Shown here: positions 1 through 8,406 of the stretch, piece after piece
Position numbering within the stretch: position 1 is the first letter of the stretch
Layout: each line of letters begins with the position of its first letter
Position numbers and translations under genes: made by a program
The notes under the pieces: model-generated
What the model was told of the DNA's origin: nothing
Seen by the model: only the letters and a program-made list of their open reading frames with translations
Databases searched by the model: none
NCBI GenBank assembly: GCA_958296165.1
Contig: OY282447.1
Coordinates: forward strand, 620,001-684,000
Reading direction: 5' to 3'
From: an uncultured Pseudomonadales bacterium
Lineage (GTDB): Bacteria; Pseudomonadota; Gammaproteobacteria; Pseudomonadales; Azotimanducaceae
Length of the DNA stretch: 64,000 nucleotides

Positions 1-370
1 CACGCCACTCTGGCGCCAGTGCGTCGCGCAAGCCAGCGGCCTGTTCTTCCATGCGCACGCATGGGTCCGTCTCGCCGGTGATGAGCAGAGTGACCTCGCC
101 GATGCGGATGGTCTTGCCGGTTTGCTCGGCCAAGGCAAGGCCCTCGACCAGCACGTTGGCGCGCCGAGTCGTCCACGGCAGTTCGCTGCCCAAATCGTTG
201 CAGGCGGCTTGCCAGCTTTCGTGCGCTAACACGGTGACTTGTCGATCTTTCAACGCGCCGCGCAAATCGCCCTCCACGCCTGCCTGAACGGTCACGGCGG
301 CCGACTGCAACTGCTCCATCGGCCCGCGCGTCCGCTCCCGACGGGCCACCCCCAGCACTTTGCCCTGCAT
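1..370 (-). CDS. MOSC domain protein, partial (runs off the left edge)
   Basis: The minus strand reads open from an ATG at 370 to base 1, giving 123 codons with no stop. The ATG is preceded by a clear GAGGAGG ribosome site. The product begins MQGKVLGVARRE and continues through residues typical of MOSC proteins: a short RGALKDRQVTVL stretch, then RRANVLVEG, and near the edge an ITGETDPCVRMEEQ stretch with the conserved Cys-x-Arg-Met context. MOSC domains (molybdenum cofactor sulfurase C-terminal) handle sulfur or metal-sulfur groups in molybdenum cofactor metabolism, or reduce N-hydroxylated compounds in YiiM-like proteins. The short N-terminus suggests a small stand-alone cytosolic MOSC protein. 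The exact substrate is not visible. It is divergent from the TRAP transporter operon. Confidence 0.8.
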   Translation of the reverse strand, partial: MQGKVLGVARRERTRGPMEQLQSAAVTVQAGVEGDLRGALKDRQVTVLAHESWQAACNDLGSELPWTTRRANVLVEGLALAEQTGKTIRIGEVTLLITGETDPCVRMEEQAAGLRDALAPEWR

Positions 371-401
371 GTCGCCTCCTCAAGATCGGCAAGATCGGAA
401 C

Positions 402-1679
402 ATGGCGCATCCTGTGGCTTGCGGGTGCCAAAGGCAAGAGCCGCCCGCCGGGCTACAATGGTTTCCCCAATTGCGGCGCGGTGGCCCCATCAGCAACGAA
501 CACCCATCCGGCCGCGCTTCCGACGATGCCGCCCGCATCCCGCCATCTAGCCGCGCCGGATACATAGCGAACCGAGCCGCCGCGGCCGCCGTGGTGGTTG
601 CATTCGTGGCCGGCGCGCTGGCGACTTTGGCGATTCGTCCGCCGGGCGGAGGCGTGGCGGACGAACGTCCGGCGACGACTACCGACGCGGCCGATACGGC
701 CGTCGCCGTGAATTGGCGCGTGCCCGTTGCATTCGCCACCACGCTGGCAGTGCTCGGCGACAATGCGATGTGGGTGACAGACGCCATCGCCCGCAGTTCC
801 GCCGGCACGATGCAGCTGGCGCCTTACGAACCGGGAGAGATCGTGCCGGCGCTCAACATCGTCGATGCGGTGCGCGAAGGCAAAGTGCCGGCTGGCTACA
901 CCTGGCTCGGCTACGACCAAGGCAAGATACCGGCCTCGCCGCTGTTCGGCGCCGTGCCGTTCGGCATGGAACCGTGGGAGTACACGGCCTGGTGGTACGA
1001 AGCCGGCGGGCGCGAACTGGCGGAAGCGCTGTACGCGCGATACGCCGTGCATCCCGTGCTGTGCGGCCTGATCGGGCCGGAGACGGCTGGCTGGTTCCGC
1101 ACCCCGATCGAGAGCCTGGCGGACATGCAGGGCCTGAAAATCCGCTTTGCGGGGCTTGGCGGCAAAGTGGTCGAGCGGCTGGGCGCATCGGTGACGGTGC
1201 TGCCCGGCGGCGAGATATTCCAAGCGCTGGAGAAGGGCGCAATCGACGCCACGGAGTTTTCGCTGCCGAACGCCGATCAGGCGCTCGGCTTCGACCGCAT
1301 CGCCAAGCTCAACTACTACCCCGGCTGGCATCAGCCCTATACGGCGATGCATCTGGTGGTGTACGCAGAGCGCTGGCAGGCGTTGACGGACGCTCAGCGC
1401 GCCATCATCGACACCGCCTGCACAGCCGGCGTGATCCGCAACTTGGCGGACTCGGAAGCGACCCAAGGGCCGGTGCTGGCCGGCTTTCCAAGCAGAGGCG
1501 TTAGCGCCATCCGCCTGCCCGAACCGATCCTGCGCGAGCTCAACAAAGTGGCGGATGCGGTGCTGGCGGAAGAGGCCGCCAACGACGAGGACTTCCGCAT
1601 CATTCATGCATCGCAGCGCAAGTTTCGTGACGAGTACGCGCTGTGGAAGCGCTTCGCCTACCTGCCGCGGGATTTCTAG
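402..1679 (+). CDS. dctP: TRAP transporter solute-binding protein (DctP family)
   Basis: Periplasmic ligand-binding subunit of a tripartite ATP-independent transporter. Family features are the stretch containing GGKVVERLGASVTVLPGGEIFQALEKGAIDATEF, which holds the conserved arginine region and the segment that contacts carboxylate ligands, and the ending with HASQRKFRDEYALWK typical of TakP-like proteins. One hydrophobic segment (about residues 58-80 from this ATG) acts as a signal or anchor after an unusually long N-terminal tail. The start is uncertain: ATG 402 is used here, but a TTG at 471 just downstream of a TACAAT box (454-459) would give a shorter protein, and the frame is open back to 360. 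It is followed after 3 bases by dctQ and then dctM, a classic dctPQM order. The ligand cannot be named from sequence; keto or hydroxy acids are common for this subgroup. Confidence 0.85.
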   Translation: MAHPVACGCQRQEPPAGLQWFPQLRRGGPISNEHPSGRASDDAARIPPSSRAGYIANRAAAAAVVVAFVAGALATLAIRPPGGGVADERPATTTDAADTAVAVNWRVPVAFATTLAVLGDNAMWVTDAIARSSAGTMQLAPYEPGEIVPALNIVDAVREGKVPAGYTWLGYDQGKIPASPLFGAVPFGMEPWEYTAWWYEAGGRELAEALYARYAVHPVLCGLIGPETAGWFRTPIESLADMQGLKIRFAGLGGKVVERLGASVTVLPGGEIFQALEKGAIDATEFSLPNADQALGFDRIAKLNYYPGWHQPYTAMHLVVYAERWQALTDAQRAIIDTACTAGVIRNLADSEATQGPVLAGFPSRGVSAIRLPEPILRELNKVADAVLAEEAANDEDFRIIHASQRKFRDEYALWKRFAYLPRDF

Positions 1680-1682
1680 CCG

Positions 1683-2282
1683 TTGGCTTCGCCGCCGCGC
1701 GAACCGGGCCGCAACGCCGTCGTTGAAGCGCCGCCAGCATCATCTCTGGCGTTGCCGCAAACGGCGTTGTCGAGGCGCATCGATCCGCTGCTGGTGGCCA
1801 TCGGCAACGCCGTCTCCTGGATATGGGTGCTGCTGCTCGCAGTGATCGTCTGCAACGTGCTGTTGCGCTATGCGTTCGGCGAGGGAAGGGTGGAGTTCGA
1901 GGAAATCCAATGGCACCTCTACTCCGTCGGCTTCATGCTCGGCTTGGGCTATGCCTTGCAGGCCGACGTCCACGTGCGGGTGGATGTGCTGCATGAGCGC
2001 TTGCGCCCCACCACGCAGGCGTGGATCGAACTCTATGGATTGATCCTCTTCGTGCTGCCGTTCATCGCCCTGATGCTGATCTACGGTGCGCAGTTCGCAG
2101 CCGACAGCTTCGTCACCGGCGAGGTGTCGAGCTCGCCGGGCGGGCTGCCCTACCGCTGGGCGATCAAGGCCGTGCTGGTGCTCGGCTTCGCGCTGCTTGG
2201 CCTCGCCGCCTTGTCCAGAATCACGCGCCTGTGGAAGTTCCTCTTTCTTGGCCCTCGCCGCTCGCCCGGCAGCACGGACTAG
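1683..2282 (+). CDS. dctQ: TRAP transporter small permease (DctQ family)
   Basis: 199-residue membrane protein with about four transmembrane helices: an N-terminal helix near residues 40-62 (VSWIWVLLLAVIVCNVLLRY), a second in GFMLGLGYALQ, a third in YGLILFVLPFIALMLIYG, and a fourth in AVLVLGFALLGLAAL. The sequences RVEFEEIQWHLY and DVHVRVDVLHERL are hallmarks of DctQ. The start is a TTG three bases after the dctP stop, so translation is probably coupled. It pairs with DctM in the inner membrane to make the sodium-driven permease. The tail is short and charged. Confidence 0.9.
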   Translation: MASPPREPGRNAVVEAPPASSLALPQTALSRRIDPLLVAIGNAVSWIWVLLLAVIVCNVLLRYAFGEGRVEFEEIQWHLYSVGFMLGLGYALQADVHVRVDVLHERLRPTTQAWIELYGLILFVLPFIALMLIYGAQFAADSFVTGEVSSSPGGLPYRWAIKAVLVLGFALLGLAALSRITRLWKFLFLGPRRSPGSTD

Positions 2283-2285
2283 GCG

Positions 2286-3635
2286 ATGGCAGGCAACGAA
2301 GTCCTCGCTCTCGCCATGTTTCTGGCGTTCATCGGCCTCGTCTTCACCGGCTTCCCCATCGCTTGGATCCTGGCCGGGCTGGCCGTTCTGTTCACGGCCC
2401 TCGCCATCGTCTTCGAGGTGGACTTGGGCATTCCGACCGGCGTCGACTGGGGCTACGCGAGCATCAGCGTGGAACGAGTCTGGAACGTGATGGAGAACTG
2501 GGTGATGGTTGCGCTGCCCATGTTCGTGTTCATGGGCTTGATGCTGGACCGCGCCGGCATCGCCAATCGGCTGCTGACCAGTTTCGCCCGCCTGTTCGGC
2601 CGGATCGGTGGCGGCTTGGCAGTGACCATCGCCCTGATCGGCGTGCTGCTGGCGGCAACCACCGGCATCATCGGCGCTTCGGTGGTGCTGTTGGCGCTCT
2701 TGGGATTGCCAGTGATGCTGCGCCAAGGCTACGACAAGCCGCTGGCAGCCGGAACGGTCTGCGCCGTGGGCACGCTCGGCATCCTGATTCCGCCGAGCAT
2801 CATGCTGGTGTTGATGGCGGATCGCATGGCCATGCCGGTGGGCGATCTGTTCCTCGGCGCGGTATTCCCAGGCCTCGTGCTGTCCTGCCTGTACGTGCTC
2901 TACCTGTTCGGGTACGGCTTGGTGAAGCCGGCCGGCGCGCCGCCGGCGCGCGACATCGCGCCGCTGGACTGGCCTGCGCTCAAGGCACTCGCCATCGCCA
3001 TCCTGCCGCCTTTCGCGCTGATTTCCGCGGTGCTCGGCAGCATCTTCCTCGGTGTCGCCACACCCACCGAGGCCGCCGGCGTAGGCGCTGCCGGGGCGGT
3101 GCTGCTGGCGGCGATGAACAAGGCGCTCAATCGTCGCGTGTTGGCCGAAGTAGTGCGCGAGACCACGAAGACCACGGCGTTCATCTTCGGCATCCTGATC
3201 GGCGCCACGGCCTATTCACTGGTGCTGCGCGGGCTGGGCGGCGATGCGCTCATCGAACGCACGTTGCTGGACTTGCCGTTCGGGCCCACCGGCATCATCG
3301 TGACGATCCTATTGGCCACGTTCCTGCTTGGTTTCTTTCTCGATTGGATCGAGCTGACGCTCATCATCCTGCCGCTCGTGGCGCCGGTGGTGGCGCATCT
3401 CGGCTTCGACGCCACATGGTTCACGGTGCTGTTCGCGGTGTGCCTGCAAACCAGCTTTCTCACCCCGCCGGTAGGCTTTGCCATCTTCTATCTCAAAGGC
3501 GTAGCGCCGCCGGGCGTGGACGCACCGACCATCTACAAGGGCGTGGTGCCGTTCATCGTGCTGCAATTGCTGGGTTTGGTGTTGATCTTCAACTGGCAGG
3601 CGTTGGTGACTTGGCTGCCGGCACAGGCGTACTAG
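2286..3635 (+). CDS. dctM: TRAP transporter large permease (DctM family)
   Basis: 449-residue polytopic inner-membrane protein of the IT superfamily, the transport channel of the TRAP system. Family signatures are visible: the glycine-rich segment ATTGIIGASVVLLALLGLPVM, the GTLGILIPPS motif, and ATPTEAAGVGA in the second half. The C-terminal LTPPVGFAIFYLKGVAPPG is typical. It starts three bases after dctQ stops. Its last 47 bases overlap, tail to tail, the end of the large convergent gene on the minus strand. Confidence 0.93.
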   Translation: MAGNEVLALAMFLAFIGLVFTGFPIAWILAGLAVLFTALAIVFEVDLGIPTGVDWGYASISVERVWNVMENWVMVALPMFVFMGLMLDRAGIANRLLTSFARLFGRIGGGLAVTIALIGVLLAATTGIIGASVVLLALLGLPVMLRQGYDKPLAAGTVCAVGTLGILIPPSIMLVLMADRMAMPVGDLFLGAVFPGLVLSCLYVLYLFGYGLVKPAGAPPARDIAPLDWPALKALAIAILPPFALISAVLGSIFLGVATPTEAAGVGAAGAVLLAAMNKALNRRVLAEVVRETTKTTAFIFGILIGATAYSLVLRGLGGDALIERTLLDLPFGPTGIIVTILLATFLLGFFLDWIELTLIILPLVAPVVAHLGFDATWFTVLFAVCLQTSFLTPPVGFAIFYLKGVAPPGVDAPTIYKGVVPFIVLQLLGLVLIFNWQALVTWLPAQAY

Positions 3636-6600
3636 GCGACTGCGCCGCCGAGGCGGCTTCCATTCGCTCCCAACGCAGCGCATCCGCTACCACGATGTCG
3701 CCGCTAGTCGCATCGGAGACAACCACTTGGACGCGCCCGGCACCTAGATCGTAGGTGCCAAGACGGTTCCAGCCAGGCGCCGCCGCGGCGCCGTCGAAGA
3801 CTACTTCCAACCCCTCGGCGTCGTCCTCGGCAATGATCTTGAAGTGCATGTCGCCGAAGGCGTCGTCACGCTCCCACCAGGAGTTGCTGCGCATGTAGTG
3901 GCCTTCGCTCAAGGAAGCGCCGGGCAGGTGGTAGTAGAGACGCCAACGCCCGGCTGCGGGAAGAGCAGTGGTGAACGATGCGCTTCCTTCGCCTTGGCCG
4001 GCGGCGATGCGCGCCAACGTGCGGTGGTATTTGCCCCAAATCACTGCATTTGGATCCGCTTGTCGGCGCCAGCGCGGCCTTGCCCAGCCCTCGTCTCTGC
4101 CGAACTCTGGCAGGATTCCACTCTCGGCGGCGTCCGAGCGCCCCAAGCTCCAATCGGCGGGCGGCGATACGGCGGCGAATCCGGGGTCTAAGTCGTCCAC
4201 TACGATGCCGATGTCCGGCGCCTGCCAATCGCTCGGGCGCCCGCCGATGAGCGGCGGCTCGTCCACGATGACCTTGGCATCCAGGGCCTGCAGGCGCAGG
4301 CGCATGATGCGGCGGTTCAACGAGAGATAGGTCTCCAAGCGCACTTCCTCCGGCGGTTCGCGGCTGATCACGCCCACTTCCACAGCGCTCTTGGCGGGTA
4401 TGTGCGCGAACGGACTCCACTGGAAATAGCTCGCGCCGGCCGTGCGATAGCTCACGCCGGCAATGCCCGGCACCGGCTCGTCGTTGCGCACATGCACGCG
4501 AACCTGATAGCGCGGCGCGCCTGCTTCGTCGTCCGGCAATCGAACCACGTGGGCGTCTGAGGCGAGAAATCCAGGCAGCGCCTGTGCGCCCATCACCTGT
4601 TCCAAGAACGGCGCCACCGTGGGATCCACATCGATCATCGCCTGCACGAAATCGTCCAACGTGAACATGTCGCCGCCGTGCCGCTCGCGCAGCAGCGCAA
4701 GGAACTGAGTGACCTTCTCATAGCCCAGCAAGCGCTGAAGCGAGAGCGCGATCAGATTGCCTTTGTGGATCAGGATATTGGTGCCGTCTTCAATCGACGC
4801 GGGATCGAAGCCCGTGAACGAGAACTTTTCGCTCTGGTCTTCCAACGACATCGAAAAGAACTGGAACCAGCGCGAGGCCACGCTGGCAGACCCTAGCGCC
4901 CGCGCCATCGCCCGCAGCAATAGCGGCGGTTGCTGCCAGAGGCCGACTCGCAGCCAATGCGCCGGGGCGACGTTGCGGTCACCGCGCAAGCGCCAAGCAG
5001 TCAGCCATTCCACCAAGTAGTCGGCGGCGAAAGCGCCCTCGCCAGTGGCCCGGGTGAGGAAGGGCACGAGATTGCGCGCGGCGCCGGCGGTGAGAGCTAT
5101 GCCGTGCGCGCCCGAATAGTCGATTTGCGCAACGAGGTAGTCCTGCCATTGTTCGTCGCTAAACGATGGCGGACGCAGACGCTCCGCGAAGCGCGACGTA
5201 GGGAAGCCGTATTCGGCCATGAGCTGCACGCCGGGAAGCGCTTGCACGGTATCCATGAACCAGCCACCGCCGTAGCGCCGCAACTGCGCTGGCGCCTCAA
5301 CGAGGCTGATGACATCGTGCGGATAGGCGGGTGCGTGTTGGCCGGACAGCCAACGCTGCAAACGATCGCGCAGCCTGTCCACCACGCCGTCTCCGCTGGC
5401 GGCGAACAACTCGACATTGCGCATGTGCATCGGGTGGATGAGCAGTTCGCATTCCACACCCTGCACCGTGAGAGCGCGTCGCTCGAACGGCGCGGCGATC
5501 AGCGCAAACTCGGCTATCCGCACGCTCGGCTCGAAGCGCAGCAATCCCTCGCCAAGCGTCCGCCCCGCGCCAGCGGCATGCCAGCCGGACGGCAGCTGCA
5601 CAGCAAGGGCCAGCTCGTGGAAGTCTGCGGGTGCGGCAAAGTTCGCTCCGGCGGCGGGCAGCCAGCGCACCGAAGGCGTGAGCGCTACGTAGTTCTCATC
5701 GAACAGCGACGCCTGTTCGCCCATCAGCGCCATCGGCCGGCCGAGCAAAGTTTCGGCCATGGCGTCCACACGGCTGTCTAGATAGCCAAAGCGCTGATCC
5801 GGGATTCCGCTCGCATGAATCGCCACCACCACTCGCGCCTCTGGCTGAAGAGCTTGCGCCGGCACCACCGTCAACAGTCCGTCTTGATGGGAGTGCGTCA
5901 CCGCCGTGCCGTCGACCCGAACGGACTCCACGGCCATGCCGGGATTCAGGCTGAAACGCAGCGAATCCAACGCGCCGGTGGCAGGCGCACGCACGGTCAC
6001 TTCCACGCGAATGGCCAAACGTCGAGCCGGCTCGATGGCCACCCGCCCAGCGATGCGCTCGACGTCCAGACGCGGAGCACCGCGCAATGCGCCGTGTACT
6101 TGCGCCCACGCGAGGCGCTCGTCCTGGCGACTTTGCGCCTGCCACGCAAGCGCCGCAATGGCCACCGCGCCCACGCCGACCAATCCGCTGCCTATGGCCA
6201 GGCGCCGCCCTTGCGACATCTGGTCGCGTCTCGGCAGGAAGCCGGCGGCCACTACCAACAGCCCGCCAGCGCAGATCAACGTGCCAATCCGCGCCGCCAC
6301 ATCGGCGCCAGAGGGCCAGCGCGGCAGCATTTCCGAGCCTGCCAAGCCCAGATTGGTGATGCCGGACAGCGCTGGCAGCAAGTACAAAGGGGTATTGAAG
6401 ATCGCGTACAGATGCAGCCCAAATAGCGCCAAGGTCACCATTGCCGCTATCCAGCGCGAGCGCAGAACGACGACCAGCACCATCACCAACGCGCCCCACA
6501 ACGCCAGCGCAACCGGCGCGTCTAGAAGAACGAACGTGAGCGTAGAAACCGGTTCGGGCGACCTGCCCACCGGCAACTGCGGATCCACCACCACGCCGAT

Positions 6601-7014
6601 GACATGCAGCCCAAGCGCCAGCACCAACAGAGGCAGCCAGACGATCAGAGCGACTGCGAGCAGCCGCCCCGCCAGCAGCGCGACGTTGGAGATGGGACGC
6701 GCGTCAAGCGCTTCGGCCAGTTGCGCCGCTTCGTCTCTGGAGCGCACATCGAAGGCCATGAATACCAGGCCAATGAAGGGTATCAACAGCGTCAGCAGGC
6801 CAAAGCCGGGCGCGGCGAAGCGTGGCGCCACGCCATTGTTGAAGATGTGGGCATTGCTGAAGACCTGGAACAGCAAGAAACCGACCACAAGGGCCAGAAC
6901 CGCGAACAGCCAAGTGCGAGCCAGCCGGCGTGCGGAGCGCATTTCCGCGCGGAAGACGCCAATCAACGCGTTCGCGACTGACGCAGCGCCGCGCGGATGT
7001 GTCTGCTTCGCCAT
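3589..7014 (-). CDS. ABC-2 permease fused to an M1-peptidase-like region and a golvesin-like C-terminal domain
   Basis: About 1,141 residues. The first 300 carry six or so hydrophobic helices and resemble ABC-2 type permeases. The following 650 resemble the periplasmic part of permease/M1 aminopeptidase fusions: an immunoglobulin-like strand region, then an alpha-helical region. I see no HExxH zinc motif, so the peptidase part looks catalytically dead or too diverged to recognise. The last 130 residues (VIWGKYHRTL onward, with GRWRLYYHLPG and VVADALRWER) look like a golvesin-type beta-sandwich adhesion domain. No ABC ATPase gene lies beside it, so its energy partner must be elsewhere if it is a transporter. 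ATG 7014 is preferred over the TTG at 7047, which sits only three bases after the Uma2 stop; neither has a strong ribosome site. Confidence 0.7.
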   Translation of the reverse strand: MAKQTHPRGAASVANALIGVFRAEMRSARRLARTWLFAVLALVVGFLLFQVFSNAHIFNNGVAPRFAAPGFGLLTLLIPFIGLVFMAFDVRSRDEAAQLAEALDARPISNVALLAGRLLAVALIVWLPLLVLALGLHVIGVVVDPQLPVGRSPEPVSTLTFVLLDAPVALALWGALVMVLVVVLRSRWIAAMVTLALFGLHLYAIFNTPLYLLPALSGITNLGLAGSEMLPRWPSGADVAARIGTLICAGGLLVVAAGFLPRRDQMSQGRRLAIGSGLVGVGAVAIAALAWQAQSRQDERLAWAQVHGALRGAPRLDVERIAGRVAIEPARRLAIRVEVTVRAPATGALDSLRFSLNPGMAVESVRVDGTAVTHSHQDGLLTVVPAQALQPEARVVVAIHASGIPDQRFGYLDSRVDAMAETLLGRPMALMGEQASLFDENYVALTPSVRWLPAAGANFAAPADFHELALAVQLPSGWHAAGAGRTLGEGLLRFEPSVRIAEFALIAAPFERRALTVQGVECELLIHPMHMRNVELFAASGDGVVDRLRDRLQRWLSGQHAPAYPHDVISLVEAPAQLRRYGGGWFMDTVQALPGVQLMAEYGFPTSRFAERLRPPSFSDEQWQDYLVAQIDYSGAHGIALTAGAARNLVPFLTRATGEGAFAADYLVEWLTAWRLRGDRNVAPAHWLRVGLWQQPPLLLRAMARALGSASVASRWFQFFSMSLEDQSEKFSFTGFDPASIEDGTNILIHKGNLIALSLQRLLGYEKVTQFLALLRERHGGDMFTLDDFVQAMIDVDPTVAPFLEQVMGAQALPGFLASDAHVVRLPDDEAGAPRYQVRVHVRNDEPVPGIAGVSYRTAGASYFQWSPFAHIPAKSAVEVGVISREPPEEVRLETYLSLNRRIMRLRLQALDAKVIVDEPPLIGGRPSDWQAPDIGIVVDDLDPGFAAVSPPADWSLGRSDAAESGILPEFGRDEGWARPRWRRQADPNAVIWGKYHRTLARIAAGQGEGSASFTTALPAAGRWRLYYHLPGASLSEGHYMRSNSWWERDDAFGDMHFKIIAEDDAEGLEVVFDGAAAAPGWNRLGTYDLGAGRVQVVVSDATSGDIVVADALRWERMEAASAAQSPSTPVPAAKSPTPAS

Positions 7015-7050
7015 GATTGCCGTGAAGTCGTCGCCGTTGACGCGCAATCG

Positions 7051-8133
7051 CTAGCGCGCGGCGCGTGGATGCCCGCGACGCGACGCGCGCACCAGTTGCC
7101 AGAACTCGTCCTCGTCCTCCGCGCTGCCGGCACAGGCCATGATTTCGCGCAACGGCAAATCGCCGAAAATAGCCAGATCGGCGTGGAAGTCCGCCGACAC
7201 AGCTACGTTGCGTGCCTTGAGAATCCTCTCCGCCAAGCCCAAGTCGTGGGAGGCAGGCCCGAGCACGACGTGCGGCGGCAACGCCGCCAGCAGCCCGCGC
7301 AGGAAGCCTTCGTCCATCCCCTCGGCGAACGCTTCGCGCCGTTGCGAGCGCAGCAGCGGGTCGTCGTCCGGCCCCGTGCCTTCGCGCTCGCCCAGCGTCC
7401 TGCCCAGGCGTTCGAGCATTGCGCAGGTGGCCTCGGAAAACGTCGTTTCGTTCAGTGCCGAGTGGATGTCCGCGGCGTGCCAGCCCGGAAACGCTTGGCT
7501 TTCGTCGCCCGTCTCGAATCGATCGCCAGCGCGCACGTACACGGTCAACCCCGGCTTCACGCCGCGCCGCCGGCCGCTGCGAGGCGGCCGATCCGGTACC
7601 TCCACCCACACTTCCGGGAAGCCCCATTCCTCGTACAGCCGCAGCTTGTTCCTGCGCACGTCTGTGCTGTGGTCGACTTCAAGCACCACGTTCGGAAAGT
7701 GATTCTCGCCCACGGCCATGGCGCTGTGCGAGAGCATGTCGGCCCGTGCGGGATGCAGGTATACGGACTGGTCCGCTTGCATGATGCGGCGACGCTCGCC
7801 GTCGACGCCGCGCAACAGCAGATCCATGGCGCCGTAGCAGCGAATCGCCGAACCGCGCACCGCGGCGACGAGCGCCATCGCCTCGGACAGCGCCTGCGCG
7901 GCGTTCTCGTGGATCGGCCCTGTGGGTTCGCGCACCGTCCAAACGGTCTCGGTGTCGCCGTCCCAGAACTCGAAGCGGCCGTCGTAGTCGGCGACCTCGT
8001 CGCTTGTCATATGCCTCGCCTTGCAGCCTGGGAAACGCATTGTCGTTCGAGCCGCCGGCCTTTGCGGCGCCGAGTGCCGCGCCGGCGACGTTGCACGGCT
8101 CGCGGGCGAGCTTTGCACTGCCACGTTGGTCAT
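7051..8133 (-). CDS. Uma2 family (DUF820) PD-(D/E)xK nuclease-like protein
   Basis: 360 residues. The centre carries the Uma2 signature: FPNVVLEVDHSTDVRRNKLRLYEEWG followed by VWVEVP, which supplies the acidic-x-lysine arrangement of the PD-(D/E)xK fold. The family is abundant in cyanobacteria, planctomycetes and some symbionts, and its biological role is not settled. The ATG at 8133 has a good AAGGAG site eight bases upstream. The first 40 residues (MTNVAVQSSP onward) are low complexity. The same MTNVAV start is repeated as a 28-codon fragment at 9772, inside the second copy of a direct repeat. The C-terminal 100 residues are not part of the family core. Confidence 0.75.
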   Translation of the reverse strand: MTNVAVQSSPASRATSPARHSAPQRPAARTTMRFPGCKARHMTSDEVADYDGRFEFWDGDTETVWTVREPTGPIHENAAQALSEAMALVAAVRGSAIRCYGAMDLLLRGVDGERRRIMQADQSVYLHPARADMLSHSAMAVGENHFPNVVLEVDHSTDVRRNKLRLYEEWGFPEVWVEVPDRPPRSGRRRGVKPGLTVYVRAGDRFETGDESQAFPGWHAADIHSALNETTFSEATCAMLERLGRTLGEREGTGPDDDPLLRSQRREAFAEGMDEGFLRGLLAALPPHVVLGPASHDLGLAERILKARNVAVSADFHADLAIFGDLPLREIMACAGSAEDEDEFWQLVRASRRGHPRAAR

Positions 8134-8257
8134 TTTTTCTTCTCCTTATTGGTCGCCAACTGCGACCGCGGTCGCAAAGCGACCGACCCACGGCGATTGT
8201 AGACCCAGCTGCTCGCTAGTGGCTGAGCGCGTAGACCACGACGTTGATCCCCAGCCG
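8118..8257. repeat. Direct repeat, copy A (DUF4159 3' end remnant plus Uma2 5' end)
   Basis: The segment is repeated at 9758-9872 in the same orientation. The last 57 bases (8201-8257) are identical to 9816-9872. They encode, on the minus strand, the last twelve codons and stop of the DUF4159 gene (LGINVVVYALSH) although no DUF4159 gene body is present here. The left part contains the ribosome site and start of the Uma2 gene. A 14-base perfect palindrome, GCGACCGCGGTCGC, lies at 8162-8175 between the two parts; the other copy has a different hairpin at the same place. Confidence 0.88.
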
Positions 8258-8406
8258 GCGGCAATGGCGCGGTTCGCGGCGGCGGAGCTGGCGTGTTCGG
8301 ATGCCGGCAACGGGGTTTGCCGGCCATGCGTGACCGCCAGGCGGGTTTGCCGGCCATGTTCTCCGGTAAGTGGCCGGCGGATTGGTGTCAGTGAACGGGA
8401 TGACCG
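8258..8406. repeat. Short GC-rich direct repeats next to the Fic gene
   Basis: Two copies of GGGTTTGCCGGCCATG, about 32 bases apart, lie at roughly 8309-8357, each containing the palindromic core GCCGGC, with another GGCCGGCGG nearby. The layout resembles REP-like extragenic repeats. The stretch separates direct repeat copy A from the end of the Fic gene and holds no convincing gene. Confidence 0.6.

Noticed and set aside
453-1607. 384-codon open frame on the minus strand opposite dctP
   Set aside because: Antisense shadow of a GC-rich gene; the sequence is Arg/His-rich and the plus strand has a clear TRAP protein.
2021-3754. 577-codon plus-strand frame overlapping dctQ and dctM
   Set aside because: Low-complexity Arg/Gly-rich product in a frame offset from two recognised permeases.
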